From NCBI GenBank assembly GCA_947589115.1, contig CANPZP010000009.1, positions 1 to 43,287 on the forward strand: DNA of 43,287 bases, in the 5' to 3' direction. The translations under genes and the position numbers were made by a program. The notes beneath the pieces were generated by a model. The model worked only from the letters and a program-made list of their open reading frames with translations, had not been told where the DNA came from and did not search any database. Shown piece after piece: positions 9,165 to 17,766 of this stretch. Numbering within the stretch: the first letter of the stretch is position 1; each line of letters opens with the position of its first letter. This stretch comes from Candidatus Gastranaerophilales bacterium. Lineage in GTDB: Bacteria > Cyanobacteriota > Vampirovibrionia > Gastranaerophilales > Gastranaerophilaceae.

Positions 9165-10172
9165 TTATACTACACCCGTTTCTTCATTTATACTTTGGAT
9201 ATCCTGAAGCGAGGAAGGAAGCACCTGCTCAAATACATCAACAACTATAGGGTCAAATTGCTTTCCCGCAAGTTCTTTAATATTATTTAAAGCCTGTAAC
9301 GGTGAAATTTGTTTTCTGTATATTTTAGGTGTCACCATGGAATCAAAAGCATCCGCAACCGCTATAATTCTTGAGCCGATTGGTATTTCATCACCTTTTT
9401 TACCATACGGATAACCGTTTCCGTCATAAAATTCATGATGATACTTGATTATTTCCACTACTTCTTTTAATTGTTTTATATCGTCCAATATTTTAATACT
9501 ATGATGGACATGCTGTTTAATTTGAGAAAACTCTTCAGGAGTTAAAGTTTCAACTTTAGCAAGTATATCATCCTTAACACCTATCATCCCTATATCATGC
9601 AAAAGTCCTGCCAACTCAATTTTACCCGTGGTTATAGGACTTAAATGCAGAGCTTTAGCTATTCTCAAAGAATAAAAAGTTACTCTTTTACTTCTGCCGA
9701 GCGTATATTTATCCTTTGAATCCAGTGCTTCAACAATTGCTGTAATTGTTCCCGCTAAAAGCTCTTTTAAATCATTTACCAATGCACTGTTATCCGTTTT
9801 TAACTGCCAATACTCAAGTGCATTTTCTACCGTAAGTGTTAATTCATCAGGGCTGTAAGGTTTTTTTATGTATCTGTATATTTTTGCATAGTTTATGGCA
9901 TCAATTAATATACCTGCATCCGAATATGCAGTGACTAACAATCTCATACAATCCGGAGAAATTTCACAACAGCGTTTTAAAAACTCAACACCGTCCATTT
10001 CCGGCATCTTATGGTCAGATAATATACAGTTAAACTTTTCACTTTTTAATATATCTAACGCAGCCAACGGTGAAGTGGATTTTACTATATCATACTTACC
10101 TCGTAATGTACGATACAGTAACGCAAGGTTATCCGGTTCATCATCCACTATTAAAATCTTGTATTTATCCAT
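9165..10172 (-). CDS. Response regulator with HD-GYP output domain (RpfG-like)
   Basis: A 335-residue receiver-phosphodiesterase fusion. The receiver (1-120) has the acidic pair Asp10/Asp11, the phospho-acceptor Asp53 in LSDHKMPEMDG and the conserved Lys104 in YIKKPYSPDE. The HD-GYP domain (about 140-330) has HDIGMIG (His192, Asp193), HHEFYDGNGYP (245-255) with an intact GYP signature, and the following AVADAFDSM. Members of this family hydrolyse cyclic di-GMP. The ATG lies inside the end of the upstream kinase gene (8-base overlap) with a GGAGGA sequence in the kinase's last codons, so the pair is translationally coupled. The kinase at 10165-11796 is the likely phosphate donor. Confidence 0.93.
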   Translation of the reverse strand: MDKYKILIVDDEPDNLALLYRTLRGKYDIVKSTSPLAALDILKSEKFNCILSDHKMPEMDGVEFLKRCCEISPDCMRLLVTAYSDAGILIDAINYAKIYRYIKKPYSPDELTLTVENALEYWQLKTDNSALVNDLKELLAGTITAIVEALDSKDKYTLGRSKRVTFYSLRIAKALHLSPITTGKIELAGLLHDIGMIGVKDDILAKVETLTPEEFSQIKQHVHHSIKILDDIKQLKEVVEIIKYHHEFYDGNGYPYGKKGDEIPIGSRIIAVADAFDSMVTPKIYRKQISPLQALNNIKELAGKQFDPIVVDVFEQVLPSSLQDIQSINEETGVV

Positions 10173-11796
10173 TATTTCCTCCGGCTACAAGATTTGTATT
10201 TAAGCTTTCCCTGTCTATAGTTAAAGGCAGTGTTATTATAAATTTTGTACCTTCATTTTTCTTAGATTCAACTCTTATATCACCTTGATGATTTTTTATG
10301 ATTTTATAAGTGATAGACATCCCCAAACCTGTCCCTTGTCCGACGGGTTTAGTTGTAAAGAACGGATTAAATACTTTTCTTGCGGTTTCTTCATCCATTC
10401 CCATTCCGTTATCTTCTATTTCTATAATGAATTTTTTTGCTGCTTCATCCGGCTTCAATCTAATCCAAATATCCCCTTTATCTTCTATCGCACCTGCCGC
10501 ATTATCAAGTATATTCATAAATACTTGGTTTAATTGTCCGCCGAAAGCTTCTATCCTCGGTAAATCATTGGGATATTCTTTATGAATTTCAGCTTTATTT
10601 TTTAATTTATTGTGCAATATATTTAATGTCATATCCATCTCATGCGCAATATCCACATAAGTTATAGCAACTTCTTCCATTCTTGAAAAACTCTTTAAAT
10701 CCTGAATTATATTTTTTGCCCGTTCCGCACCTTCTTTACAACTCTTTATCAAATCAGGCATATCGGACTTTAAAAATTCGTAATCTATTTCTTCTTTTTT
10801 CTTATCTATTTCTGATTTTTCTTCCGGTTTAAGCGAACCGTCATACGAAGTGTACTGTTCAATAATATCCATCAAATCAGAAGAATAATTTCCCAAGTGA
10901 GTCATATTACCATATATAAAGTTTATGGGGTTATTAATTTCATGCATAATCCCCGCAACCAGCTCGCCTAAAGACTTCATTTTTTCGGAATGCACCATCA
11001 TTGCCTGAGTATTTTGAAGCTCGGCATAAGCATTTTTTAATTCTTTTGTTCTGTCCTGTACTTTTACCTCCAATGATGAATATAATCTTTGAAGCGCATT
11101 CGTCATCATATTAAATGAACTTATTAATTCATTTATTTCATTATACTTTGTATTATCAAGTCTTACCGATAAATCACCTTTTGCAACTTGTGATACCGTT
11201 TTTTGCATTTTTAATAACGGTTTTGAAATACTCCTTGCCAATATATATGATACGCAAAGGCACAATAAAAGTATTATTCCGAAGAATACCATCATATTAT
11301 CAGCAACTTGTTTATATAAAATTCCGGATTCATTAGGTACAAGTAAATATACATTACTGTTGAACTTATTAATATATACTATTTTATAATTACTGAAATT
11401 TGCATTTTTTAATTTAAAAGTTGATAAATTATCAGGAATTGAATATATATATTCCGTTCCTTTCGGAAGAGTCGAATACAATTCATTACCCGACGAATCT
11501 GTTACCACTATATGTTTAATTTTTAAATCGTCCATCAGAATTTCATTCAAATGTTCTTTGATTTGAGAATAATTTTTTGTATACAAATCAATATTAAACG
11601 TTTTTATATTGTTAACAAATTCAGAAGAAATATTTTTATCTATATCTCTTATACTATCTCTTGTATAAACATACATAAAAGACTCAAATACACCCACCAT
11701 TAACACAATCGTAAGCATAACGGTAATCATTATTGTGTTATTTATTCCGAAGGATATTTTAACACTTCTTTTACTTTTCTTTTTTTTCTTACCCAC
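10165..11796 (-). CDS. Membrane sensor histidine kinase
   Basis: A 543-residue two-component sensor. The order is: a very basic N-terminal tail, membrane helix 1 (about 22-44), an extracytoplasmic sensor of about 120 residues, membrane helix 2 (about 166-187), HAMP (190-240), a coiled coil, HisKA with GELVAGIMHEINNP carrying His285, and HATPase with the N box region QVFMNILDNAAGAIED, EDNGMGMDEE and GTGLGMS. The HEINNP form of the H box is that of the HPK4 (NtrB/ZraS-like) class. The start is a GTG with AGGA 8 nt upstream; no ATG fits better. The gene overlaps and is coupled to the HD-GYP regulator, so the pair probably converts an envelope signal into changes of cyclic di-GMP. Confidence 0.92.
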   Translation of the reverse strand: MGKKKKKSKRSVKISFGINNTIMITVMLTIVLMVGVFESFMYVYTRDSIRDIDKNISSEFVNNIKTFNIDLYTKNYSQIKEHLNEILMDDLKIKHIVVTDSSGNELYSTLPKGTEYIYSIPDNLSTFKLKNANFSNYKIVYINKFNSNVYLLVPNESGILYKQVADNMMVFFGIILLLCLCVSYILARSISKPLLKMQKTVSQVAKGDLSVRLDNTKYNEINELISSFNMMTNALQRLYSSLEVKVQDRTKELKNAYAELQNTQAMMVHSEKMKSLGELVAGIMHEINNPINFIYGNMTHLGNYSSDLMDIIEQYTSYDGSLKPEEKSEIDKKKEEIDYEFLKSDMPDLIKSCKEGAERAKNIIQDLKSFSRMEEVAITYVDIAHEMDMTLNILHNKLKNKAEIHKEYPNDLPRIEAFGGQLNQVFMNILDNAAGAIEDKGDIWIRLKPDEAAKKFIIEIEDNGMGMDEETARKVFNPFFTTKPVGQGTGLGMSITYKIIKNHQGDIRVESKKNEGTKFIITLPLTIDRESLNTNLVAGGNNG

Positions 11797-11864
11797 TTTT
11801 TAATTCCTATATTTTTTGTTTACACATATATTTAACAATATTTTTCTGTGTTTTACAAGTTTTA

Positions 11865-14486
11865 TTATAATTTTTCAACAGATTTTTTAGGGCCGATGAC
11901 AGTTAAAACGTAAGGTCTGTTAAAATATTTATTAGCAACTCTTATAATATCCCGTACATTAACAGAATTAATTAATTCAGGATATTTATGTATAAAATCC
12001 CAATCTCTGCCGGTTATTTCAAGAGAACTTAAAACGGAAGCTTTATCCATATTTGTTTCCATGGATAATACAAAATTACCCATAAGTTTATCTTTAGCTT
12101 CCGATAATTCTTTATCGGTAACAAATTCTTTTTTGAATCTGTCAACTTCCGAGAACAAACCGTTTTTAGCCTGTAAGCTTGTATCGGGATTAGTGGCAAT
12201 ATAAAGAGCAAATACTCCCTGATTAACTCTTGCCGAAAAACTTGAACCTACCTGATATGCTAAACTTTGCTCATCTCTTAAATTGGTAAATAATCTTGAA
12301 CTCATGCCCGAACCCAATATTGCATTTATTACCTGCAATACAGCCCAGTCATGTTCATTTGTTACTCCGTCCGTTAACCAGCCTAATAATACCCACGTTG
12401 CTTGTGAATCTTTATCAATCTTTACGATTTTATTTTGATTTAATAATTTAAATTTATTCTTGTATTGAGCAAGATTAACTTCTTCATTTGTTCCGTTTTT
12501 TAATAAATTTGAAAAATAATTTATATATTCTTGCTCGTCAACATTTCCGTTTATTGAAATAACTACATTTTTTGCATCAAATATACTTCTATAGTATTCG
12601 TCCACATCTTCTTTTTGTATGGAAGGAATAGTTTTTTCAAGGAGTTTTCCCGTATTACCGTATGGCGTATTATTCCATAATGCGGATTTAAATTCATCAA
12701 ATCCGAGGGCATCCGGAGTATTATATCTGTTTTTAACGGATATTAACTTATCCGCTTTTACTTTTTCGATATCAAAAGTATCTAATGAAGCATCTTTAAC
12801 TATTTCTTTAAATACATCAAGAGCCAAATCCTTTTCATTTTTAGTAAATTTCAGAGCAATACTAAAGGAATCCCCGTCAACTGAAGGTGAAAGTCTTATT
12901 CCGTTTTCCTCTAAAATTTGAGAAAGCTCCTGACTTTTATATTTTTTTGTCCCTTTTAATAATGTATCTGCGGTAATTAATCCTACTCCGGGTATTTTTT
13001 CAATACTGTTTCCGCCTCTTGATGACATATCTATTGCGACTATATCGTTTGCAGGATTCTTTGTTATTATTAAAATTGCTCCGTTTTCTAATATATATTT
13101 CGTGGTTGTATTGTCGGAATTAACTACTTTTGCGGTGTAATTACCGTGACTTTCTTCTGTATTATCCGATAATTCTTTCTTTTCGGGTCTTATCACCGAT
13201 ATTACTGCGGAATTTTCATCTAAATATTCCTTTGCAACCCGTTTTAAATCTTCTGCCGTTACTTTTTTTATATTATCCAAATAATTTTTATAATATGAGG
13301 TATCATCAGTTATTGTAACAGTATAACCTATTTCTCCCGAAATATTTGACACCGATTCACGAGCATAGTATGTATCACGTTCTATAATATTTTTTGCTTT
13401 ATTTATTTCTTCCGGTGTTATCTCATTTTTTTTGAGTTTATCTATCTGTGCAAAAATTTCACTTTTTAATCTGTTTAAATCTTCGGTTAAATAATTTGCC
13501 GAAATATAAAATATAGAATCATCCTTCATTGAAGAATGTACAGCAGAAATAGAGTGTACAAGCTGTTTTTGCTCCTTTAAGTCCTTATATAATCTTGATG
13601 ATTTTCCGTCACCTAATATTGTCGCCAAAACATCAAGTGCATAAGAATCTTTATCAGTCATAGATTTACAGCCCTTAAAACCTACCAATATATAACCTGT
13701 TTCTACATTCATGTCCTGTATTGTTTCAATTTGTGATGATGGTTTTTTGTCTGTTTTATATAAAGATTTTTTCTGATTTTTTTTATCGGAATTTATTATT
13801 GCAGGTTTATTAAATTTTTCTTTTACTGCAGCAAGCGCTTTTTGAGTATCTACATCCCCTATTATAACTGTAGTCATCTTATCAGGAGTATACCATTTAT
13901 TATAAAAATCAAGAATCTGTTCTCGTGAAATAGTTTCTATTACTTCTTTTGTTCCTATTACATCCCGTTTATAGGGGTGATTTTTATAGAATCCTTTTAT
14001 TAAATTTCTGTATAGCACGGTTGTAGGTTTATCGTTATTTTTAGATATTTCTTCAATAACTACTTTTCTTTCTTTTTCAAGTTCTTTTCTCGGAATTAAC
14101 GGGTTTAATAACATATCCGAATGTAAATCTAATGCCAAATCAAAATAATTAGAAGGAATTAATATATAATAATGCGTAAAATCCTTACTTGTTGCGGCAT
14201 TAGTAATTGCACCTTTTGATTCTAATATTGTATCAAATTCTTTTGAAGGATGTTTTTGACTGCCCTTAAAAAACAGATGTTCCAAAAAATGTGCCGCTCC
14301 GTTATTTTCATCCGTTTCATTTATTGAACCCGTTTTAATCCATGTATCTATTATTACTATAGGATTATCATGCATTTCTTTTATAACTACGGTTTGATTA
14401 TTTTCCAGTTTATATGTATTATAATCTGCGCCATATGCTATCAACCCTATTAAAAATACTATTGTCAAACTTAATATTTTCTTCAT
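11865..14486 (-). CDS. Secreted M16-family zinc protease, two-module form
   Basis: An 873-residue inverzincin-type metallopeptidase. Residues 1-20 are a signal peptide (MKKILSLTIVFLIGLIAYGA). The first M16 module has the inverted zinc motif HFLEH (66-70) and the downstream ELEKERKVVIEEI segment with the third ligand Glu. The second module (from about 450) repeats the fold (SSRGGNSIEKIPGVGLITAD) but has no HXXEH, as is normal for the non-catalytic half. It resembles the PqqL/YmxG-type and cyanobacterial processing proteases, likely periplasmic, degrading peptides. AAGGG precedes the ATG. The gene stands alone between two intergenic stretches. Its substrate cannot be told from sequence. Confidence 0.92.
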   Translation of the reverse strand: MKKILSLTIVFLIGLIAYGADYNTYKLENNQTVVIKEMHDNPIVIIDTWIKTGSINETDENNGAAHFLEHLFFKGSQKHPSKEFDTILESKGAITNAATSKDFTHYYILIPSNYFDLALDLHSDMLLNPLIPRKELEKERKVVIEEISKNNDKPTTVLYRNLIKGFYKNHPYKRDVIGTKEVIETISREQILDFYNKWYTPDKMTTVIIGDVDTQKALAAVKEKFNKPAIINSDKKNQKKSLYKTDKKPSSQIETIQDMNVETGYILVGFKGCKSMTDKDSYALDVLATILGDGKSSRLYKDLKEQKQLVHSISAVHSSMKDDSIFYISANYLTEDLNRLKSEIFAQIDKLKKNEITPEEINKAKNIIERDTYYARESVSNISGEIGYTVTITDDTSYYKNYLDNIKKVTAEDLKRVAKEYLDENSAVISVIRPEKKELSDNTEESHGNYTAKVVNSDNTTTKYILENGAILIITKNPANDIVAIDMSSRGGNSIEKIPGVGLITADTLLKGTKKYKSQELSQILEENGIRLSPSVDGDSFSIALKFTKNEKDLALDVFKEIVKDASLDTFDIEKVKADKLISVKNRYNTPDALGFDEFKSALWNNTPYGNTGKLLEKTIPSIQKEDVDEYYRSIFDAKNVVISINGNVDEQEYINYFSNLLKNGTNEEVNLAQYKNKFKLLNQNKIVKIDKDSQATWVLLGWLTDGVTNEHDWAVLQVINAILGSGMSSRLFTNLRDEQSLAYQVGSSFSARVNQGVFALYIATNPDTSLQAKNGLFSEVDRFKKEFVTDKELSEAKDKLMGNFVLSMETNMDKASVLSSLEITGRDWDFIHKYPELINSVNVRDIIRVANKYFNRPYVLTVIGPKKSVEKL

Positions 14487-14767
14487 TACTTATCCCTTTT
14501 TATTTCCCCTAATTTATATTATACACTATATTATTTTTATTTTTATTAGGTTAAGTTACTTATTTTCTTATTCATTTAGTTTACAAATTAATTCGTACAT
14601 ACTTCTTTTATACGAAAATTTTAAAAATAAAAATAAATTTATTCATAATTATGTATGATTTAAATCTTTATTCAAATTGCTAATATTACACTATATTCCT
14701 TGGAAAAATAAACAATGATACACATATCCCTAATCTACAGCTATGATTAATTCATAGCTTTTTTCTT
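14487..14767. other. AT-rich intergenic stretch between the M16 and GT-C-like genes
   Basis: About 280 bp with no credible open reading frame on either strand. The only structured element I find is the terminator-like hairpin at 14739-14764 whose T-run is on the plus strand. Upstream control signals of the M16 gene must lie here, but no consensus promoter is clear. Confidence 0.5.
14739..14764 (+). terminator. Terminator-like hairpin, T-run on plus strand
   Basis: AGCTATGA (14739-14746) and TCATAGCT (14752-14759) form a perfect 8-bp stem with a 5-nt loop, followed by a run of five Ts, then C and more Ts. It sits just past the stop of the minus-strand gene at 14768, but on that strand the stem is followed by GTAGATTAG, not by a T-run. 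It may work in both directions, or end an unannotated plus-strand RNA. Confidence 0.45.
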
Positions 14768-16192
14768 TTATATCTTTTCCGGCTCCGTTTTTTTATACAA
14801 AATATAAATCTCTTTTTCTATTGGCGTACTTAAATTTATATTTGAGGTTTTATATATTTCTTTATAACCGTTTGATTCATTAAAAATGATATCATCCTGA
14901 ACAATAACGTAATCACTTTGAATATAATTATCTTTCGTTTTTTCTTTCCCGTTCTTTTCAAAGTTGTAATAAGTTATATATTGATTATTAGGAATATAAA
15001 ACAATTTTTTATCGGGTAAATATGCGGATATTGATGAAAATGTATAGGGAAGTCCGATTACCATAAATGTGTTTTCTTCTTTTATATTTTGTTTTATGTA
15101 TTCAGATATTTCTTTTGAACCGCTGAAATTATATTTTATATCCTTATATATAACGGGAAACGAAGTTATAAAACTTATAATAAATATTAAATAAATACTA
15201 TATTTTAAATATTTTTTATTTTCTGTTTTATTGTCGTTATTTAAAACCCAATAACAAAATAATAAAATTAAAAGGCTGACAAAAACTTTTTGATACGGTA
15301 TCCCTCCAAACCAAAATTTGTTAAGAACATAAAAAATAAATCCCGAACTTAAGGTATATATTAAAAATATTTTTTTATCCGCTTTAAAGAAATTATATAA
15401 AATTACAACCGCCAAAAGATAAAATATATATATTAAATAATTAAATTTGGCAACAATATTGCAAAACACCCATATAAAATTAATAATCGTATAACTTATA
15501 AAACGATGCAAGTTTAAATAATTTTCTATAATTTTATTTTCTGCGGGAACGCTCATAAATAATAAAAGCATAAATAAAAAGTATACTGATAAAATCAAAA
15601 CGGGATATAAATCAGATATTTTTTTATTTTTAAAACATTCAATAAGTTTTTCAATCCCGAATAAAACAAAAAGAATCCCCGAAAAACCAAAAACTAAAAT
15701 ATGGGTTTGAGAACATAAAATTATGAGTAAAGAATATATAAAAGGATTTTCTTTTCTTTTAGGGTAAAAGTATGCCAAAAGAAATATAGATAAAGGAATT
15801 AAAGAATAATTTCTCGCAATAACAGGGAAAAAATATAACATGCCGGAACTGAAAATAACAATGGTTTTAAAAAAATTATTAAAAGGAGCCTTAAACAGAA
15901 AAAAAACAACCGAAGCCAAAACAAATAACCAGCTTAAAAATTGCATAACATAAACGCTGCAGCCCAATTTAGCAAAAGGGAACAGTAAAATATACCAAAG
16001 AAAAGGATGCCCTTCAATTCTTGCCGTTTTCAAAACATCAATAAAATTTAAATCTCTTACTATACACCAAACCTGAGCTTCATCCCTCCAAATTTCATGA
16101 TTAAATAATGTAAAAACAGAAATTATAAAATATAAAAACAAAATCAAGAAATAATATTTATTATTTAATATAAAATTTTTAACAGTATTCAT
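14768..16192 (-). CDS. Polytopic membrane protein, GT-C glycosyltransferase-like
   Basis: About 474 residues with roughly eleven to thirteen hydrophobic helices. The start is set at the ATG at 16192 because AAAGGAG (16198-16204) is 5 nt upstream; a longer in-frame start 19 codons earlier has no such signal. The first extracytoplasmic loop has the acidic segment HEIWRDEAQVW followed by EGHPFLWYILLFPF. This layout, an acidic pair in loop 1 and a conserved HP before the next helix, is typical of GT-C enzymes that use polyprenyl-phosphate sugars (PMT/ArnT-like superfamily). The C-terminal domain (about 375-470) is soluble and extracytoplasmic. Sugar and acceptor are unknown. The GT2 enzyme at 27836 could supply a lipid-linked sugar; that link is speculation. 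Confidence 0.75.
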   Translation of the reverse strand: MNTVKNFILNNKYYFLILFLYFIISVFTLFNHEIWRDEAQVWCIVRDLNFIDVLKTARIEGHPFLWYILLFPFAKLGCSVYVMQFLSWLFVLASVVFFLFKAPFNNFFKTIVIFSSGMLYFFPVIARNYSLIPLSIFLLAYFYPKRKENPFIYSLLIILCSQTHILVFGFSGILFVLFGIEKLIECFKNKKISDLYPVLILSVYFLFMLLLFMSVPAENKIIENYLNLHRFISYTIINFIWVFCNIVAKFNYLIYIFYLLAVVILYNFFKADKKIFLIYTLSSGFIFYVLNKFWFGGIPYQKVFVSLLILLFCYWVLNNDNKTENKKYLKYSIYLIFIISFITSFPVIYKDIKYNFSGSKEISEYIKQNIKEENTFMVIGLPYTFSSISAYLPDKKLFYIPNNQYITYYNFEKNGKEKTKDNYIQSDYVIVQDDIIFNESNGYKEIYKTSNINLSTPIEKEIYILYKKTEPEKI

Positions 16193-16271
16193 AACAGCTC
16201 CTTTATTAAATGATACTATAATTGAATACAAAAAATAATAATGTAACACTTTGTAAGTTATAAAAGGAATA

Positions 16272-16321
16272 ATTATTGTCCGAAAGCATTGTTTTGACTA
16301 TGCTAAATTTCGGACAATAAT
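16272..16321. repeat. Perfect 14-bp inverted repeat upstream of the permease start
   Basis: ATTATTGTCCGAAA (16272-16285) is matched exactly by its reverse complement at 16308-16321, with a 22-bp spacer that itself has a short GCAT/ATGC pairing. The right arm ends 3 bp before the permease ATG, covering the place where a ribosome binding site would sit. It has no T-run, so it is not an intrinsic terminator. It may be an operator or an mRNA hairpin. Confidence 0.7.
16276..16320 (+). CDS. Possible 14-codon leader peptide ahead of the permease
   Basis: A TTG at 16276 is preceded at 7 nt by AAAAGGA (16262-16268), the only good ribosome binding site in this region. The frame reads MSESIVLTMLNFGQ and stops with TAA at 16318-16320, 3 nt before the permease ATG and in the same frame. 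Ribosomes translating it would run through the 14-bp hairpin and could restart at the permease. A short frame of this size can arise by chance, so the call is tentative. Confidence 0.28.
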   Translation: MSESIVLTMLNFGQ

Positions 16322-16323
16322 AT

Positions 16324-17766
16324 ATGGATAATGAAATAAAAAGAACATTAAATTTAAAAGATTCAATATCTGTAGTAGTAGGCTCAATGATAGGCTGCGG
16401 AATATTTATAGTATCCGCTGATATAGCCCGTCAGGTAAATAATGCCTGGTTTTTGATATTAGTATGGATTATAGCCGGATTATTTTCATTAGCAGGAGCC
16501 GTAGCATATATAGAACCCGTATTAAATATACCCGATAACGGCGGGCAATACATATTTTTAAAAAAAATGTTTAATGATTTAACTGCATTTTTGTACGGAT
16601 GGTCGCTTCTTTTAGTTATACAAACCGCTACTATAGGAGCCGTTTGTATAGCTGTAGGTAAATTTTTAGGGATTATTTTCCCTAAAATCAGTTCCGAAAT
16701 ATTTTTAATAAATCTTCCTTATCTGAAAATTTCAACTCAGCAATTATGTGCTTTATTTATATGTATCTTATTATCTTTTATCAATTCAAAAGGAATTAAA
16801 TACGGAGTTTTAACACAAAATATTTTTACCGTAACAAAAGTATTATCTATAGTGGGAGTTATAGTTTTTGCAATATTTTTGGGCTGCAGCCATTCAATTA
16901 TATCTTCAAATTTTGTAAATACCCTAAGTATAAACGATTTTTCCTTTACAAATACGGAAATAATATCCGCAGCAACGGTGGGTGCTATTTTTGCAATGGT
17001 AACATGGAACAATATTACTTTTATCTCGGGAGAAATAAAATCACCCGAAAAAAATATCCCCTTAGCATTATTCTGGGGAGTAATAATTGTTATGTTTCTG
17101 TATTTATTGATTAATATATTATATGTATTTTCAATCCCCATAGAAGCAATAAAAACAGCACCCGAAGATGTTGTAGCCGTAGAACTGATGCAAAGAATAA
17201 CCGGAGATGCGGGAAAATTTATTATAGCAATAATAATAATGATATCAGCAGCAGGAAGTGCAAACGGACTTATTATGACAGGAGCAAGAGTCTATTGCCA
17301 AATGGCAAAAGATAATCTCCTTTTTAATAAACTTTCGGTTGTGAACGAAAAAACAAATTCTCCCGTTAATTCTCTCGTGCTTCAGTGTTTTTGGTCTTGC
17401 GTCTTTATTACATTCTGCGGTAATTACAGTGAATTACTTGATTATGTTATTTATGCGGCATTAATATTTTATGTTCTCACAGCCATAGGAATATTTGTTT
17501 ACAGATTCAAGCATAAAGAACATATTAAAAAGAAAATAAACAGCTTTTTTGCATTATTTTTTATAATTACGGGAAGTTTTATTATTTATTCTCTTACCGT
17601 CCATAAATTTGTAAATTCAATGAAAGCACTATTAATAATTTCTACCGGAATTCCGATATATTTTTTATGGAAAAAATACGGAAAACGAAGTACTTGTGCA
17701 AATTTGAAAAAAAATGTATCATATACACAGGAGCTAAGAGAAGAGGTTAGTAATGATAATAGATGA
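16324..17766 (+). CDS. APC-superfamily amino acid permease
   Basis: A 480-residue inner-membrane transporter with about 12 helices. The first helix carries the family substrate motif GSMIGCGIFIVSADIA (GXXIGXGIF). Helix 6 has the break region ISAATVGAIFAMVTWNNITFISGEIKSP; the segment after it fits the amino acid/polyamine/organocation fold. Substrate (amino acid import or amino acid exchange) cannot be read from sequence. No Shine-Dalgarno is free in front of its ATG: the 14-bp inverted repeat covers the site, and a possible leader peptide ends 3 nt earlier. Its last codons overlap the start of pilT by 14 bases, so translation of the two genes is coupled although their roles differ. Confidence 0.88.
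   Translation: MDNEIKRTLNLKDSISVVVGSMIGCGIFIVSADIARQVNNAWFLILVWIIAGLFSLAGAVAYIEPVLNIPDNGGQYIFLKKMFNDLTAFLYGWSLLLVIQTATIGAVCIAVGKFLGIIFPKISSEIFLINLPYLKISTQQLCALFICILLSFINSKGIKYGVLTQNIFTVTKVLSIVGVIVFAIFLGCSHSIISSNFVNTLSINDFSFTNTEIISAATVGAIFAMVTWNNITFISGEIKSPEKNIPLALFWGVIIVMFLYLLINILYVFSIPIEAIKTAPEDVVAVELMQRITGDAGKFIIAIIIMISAAGSANGLIMTGARVYCQMAKDNLLFNKLSVVNEKTNSPVNSLVLQCFWSCVFITFCGNYSELLDYVIYAALIFYVLTAIGIFVYRFKHKEHIKKKINSFFALFFIITGSFIIYSLTVHKFVNSMKALLIISTGIPIYFLWKKYGKRSTCANLKKNVSYTQELREEVSNDNR

Noticed and set aside
16193-16249. Longer start of the GT-C-like membrane protein (19 extra residues)
   Set aside because: The AAAGGAG 5 nt before the ATG at 16192 would be inside the gene, and the extra residues add nothing conserved.
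16272-16321. Inverted repeat before the permease as an intrinsic terminator
   Set aside because: No T-run follows either arm, and it ends 3 bp from the start codon, so a regulatory role is more likely.
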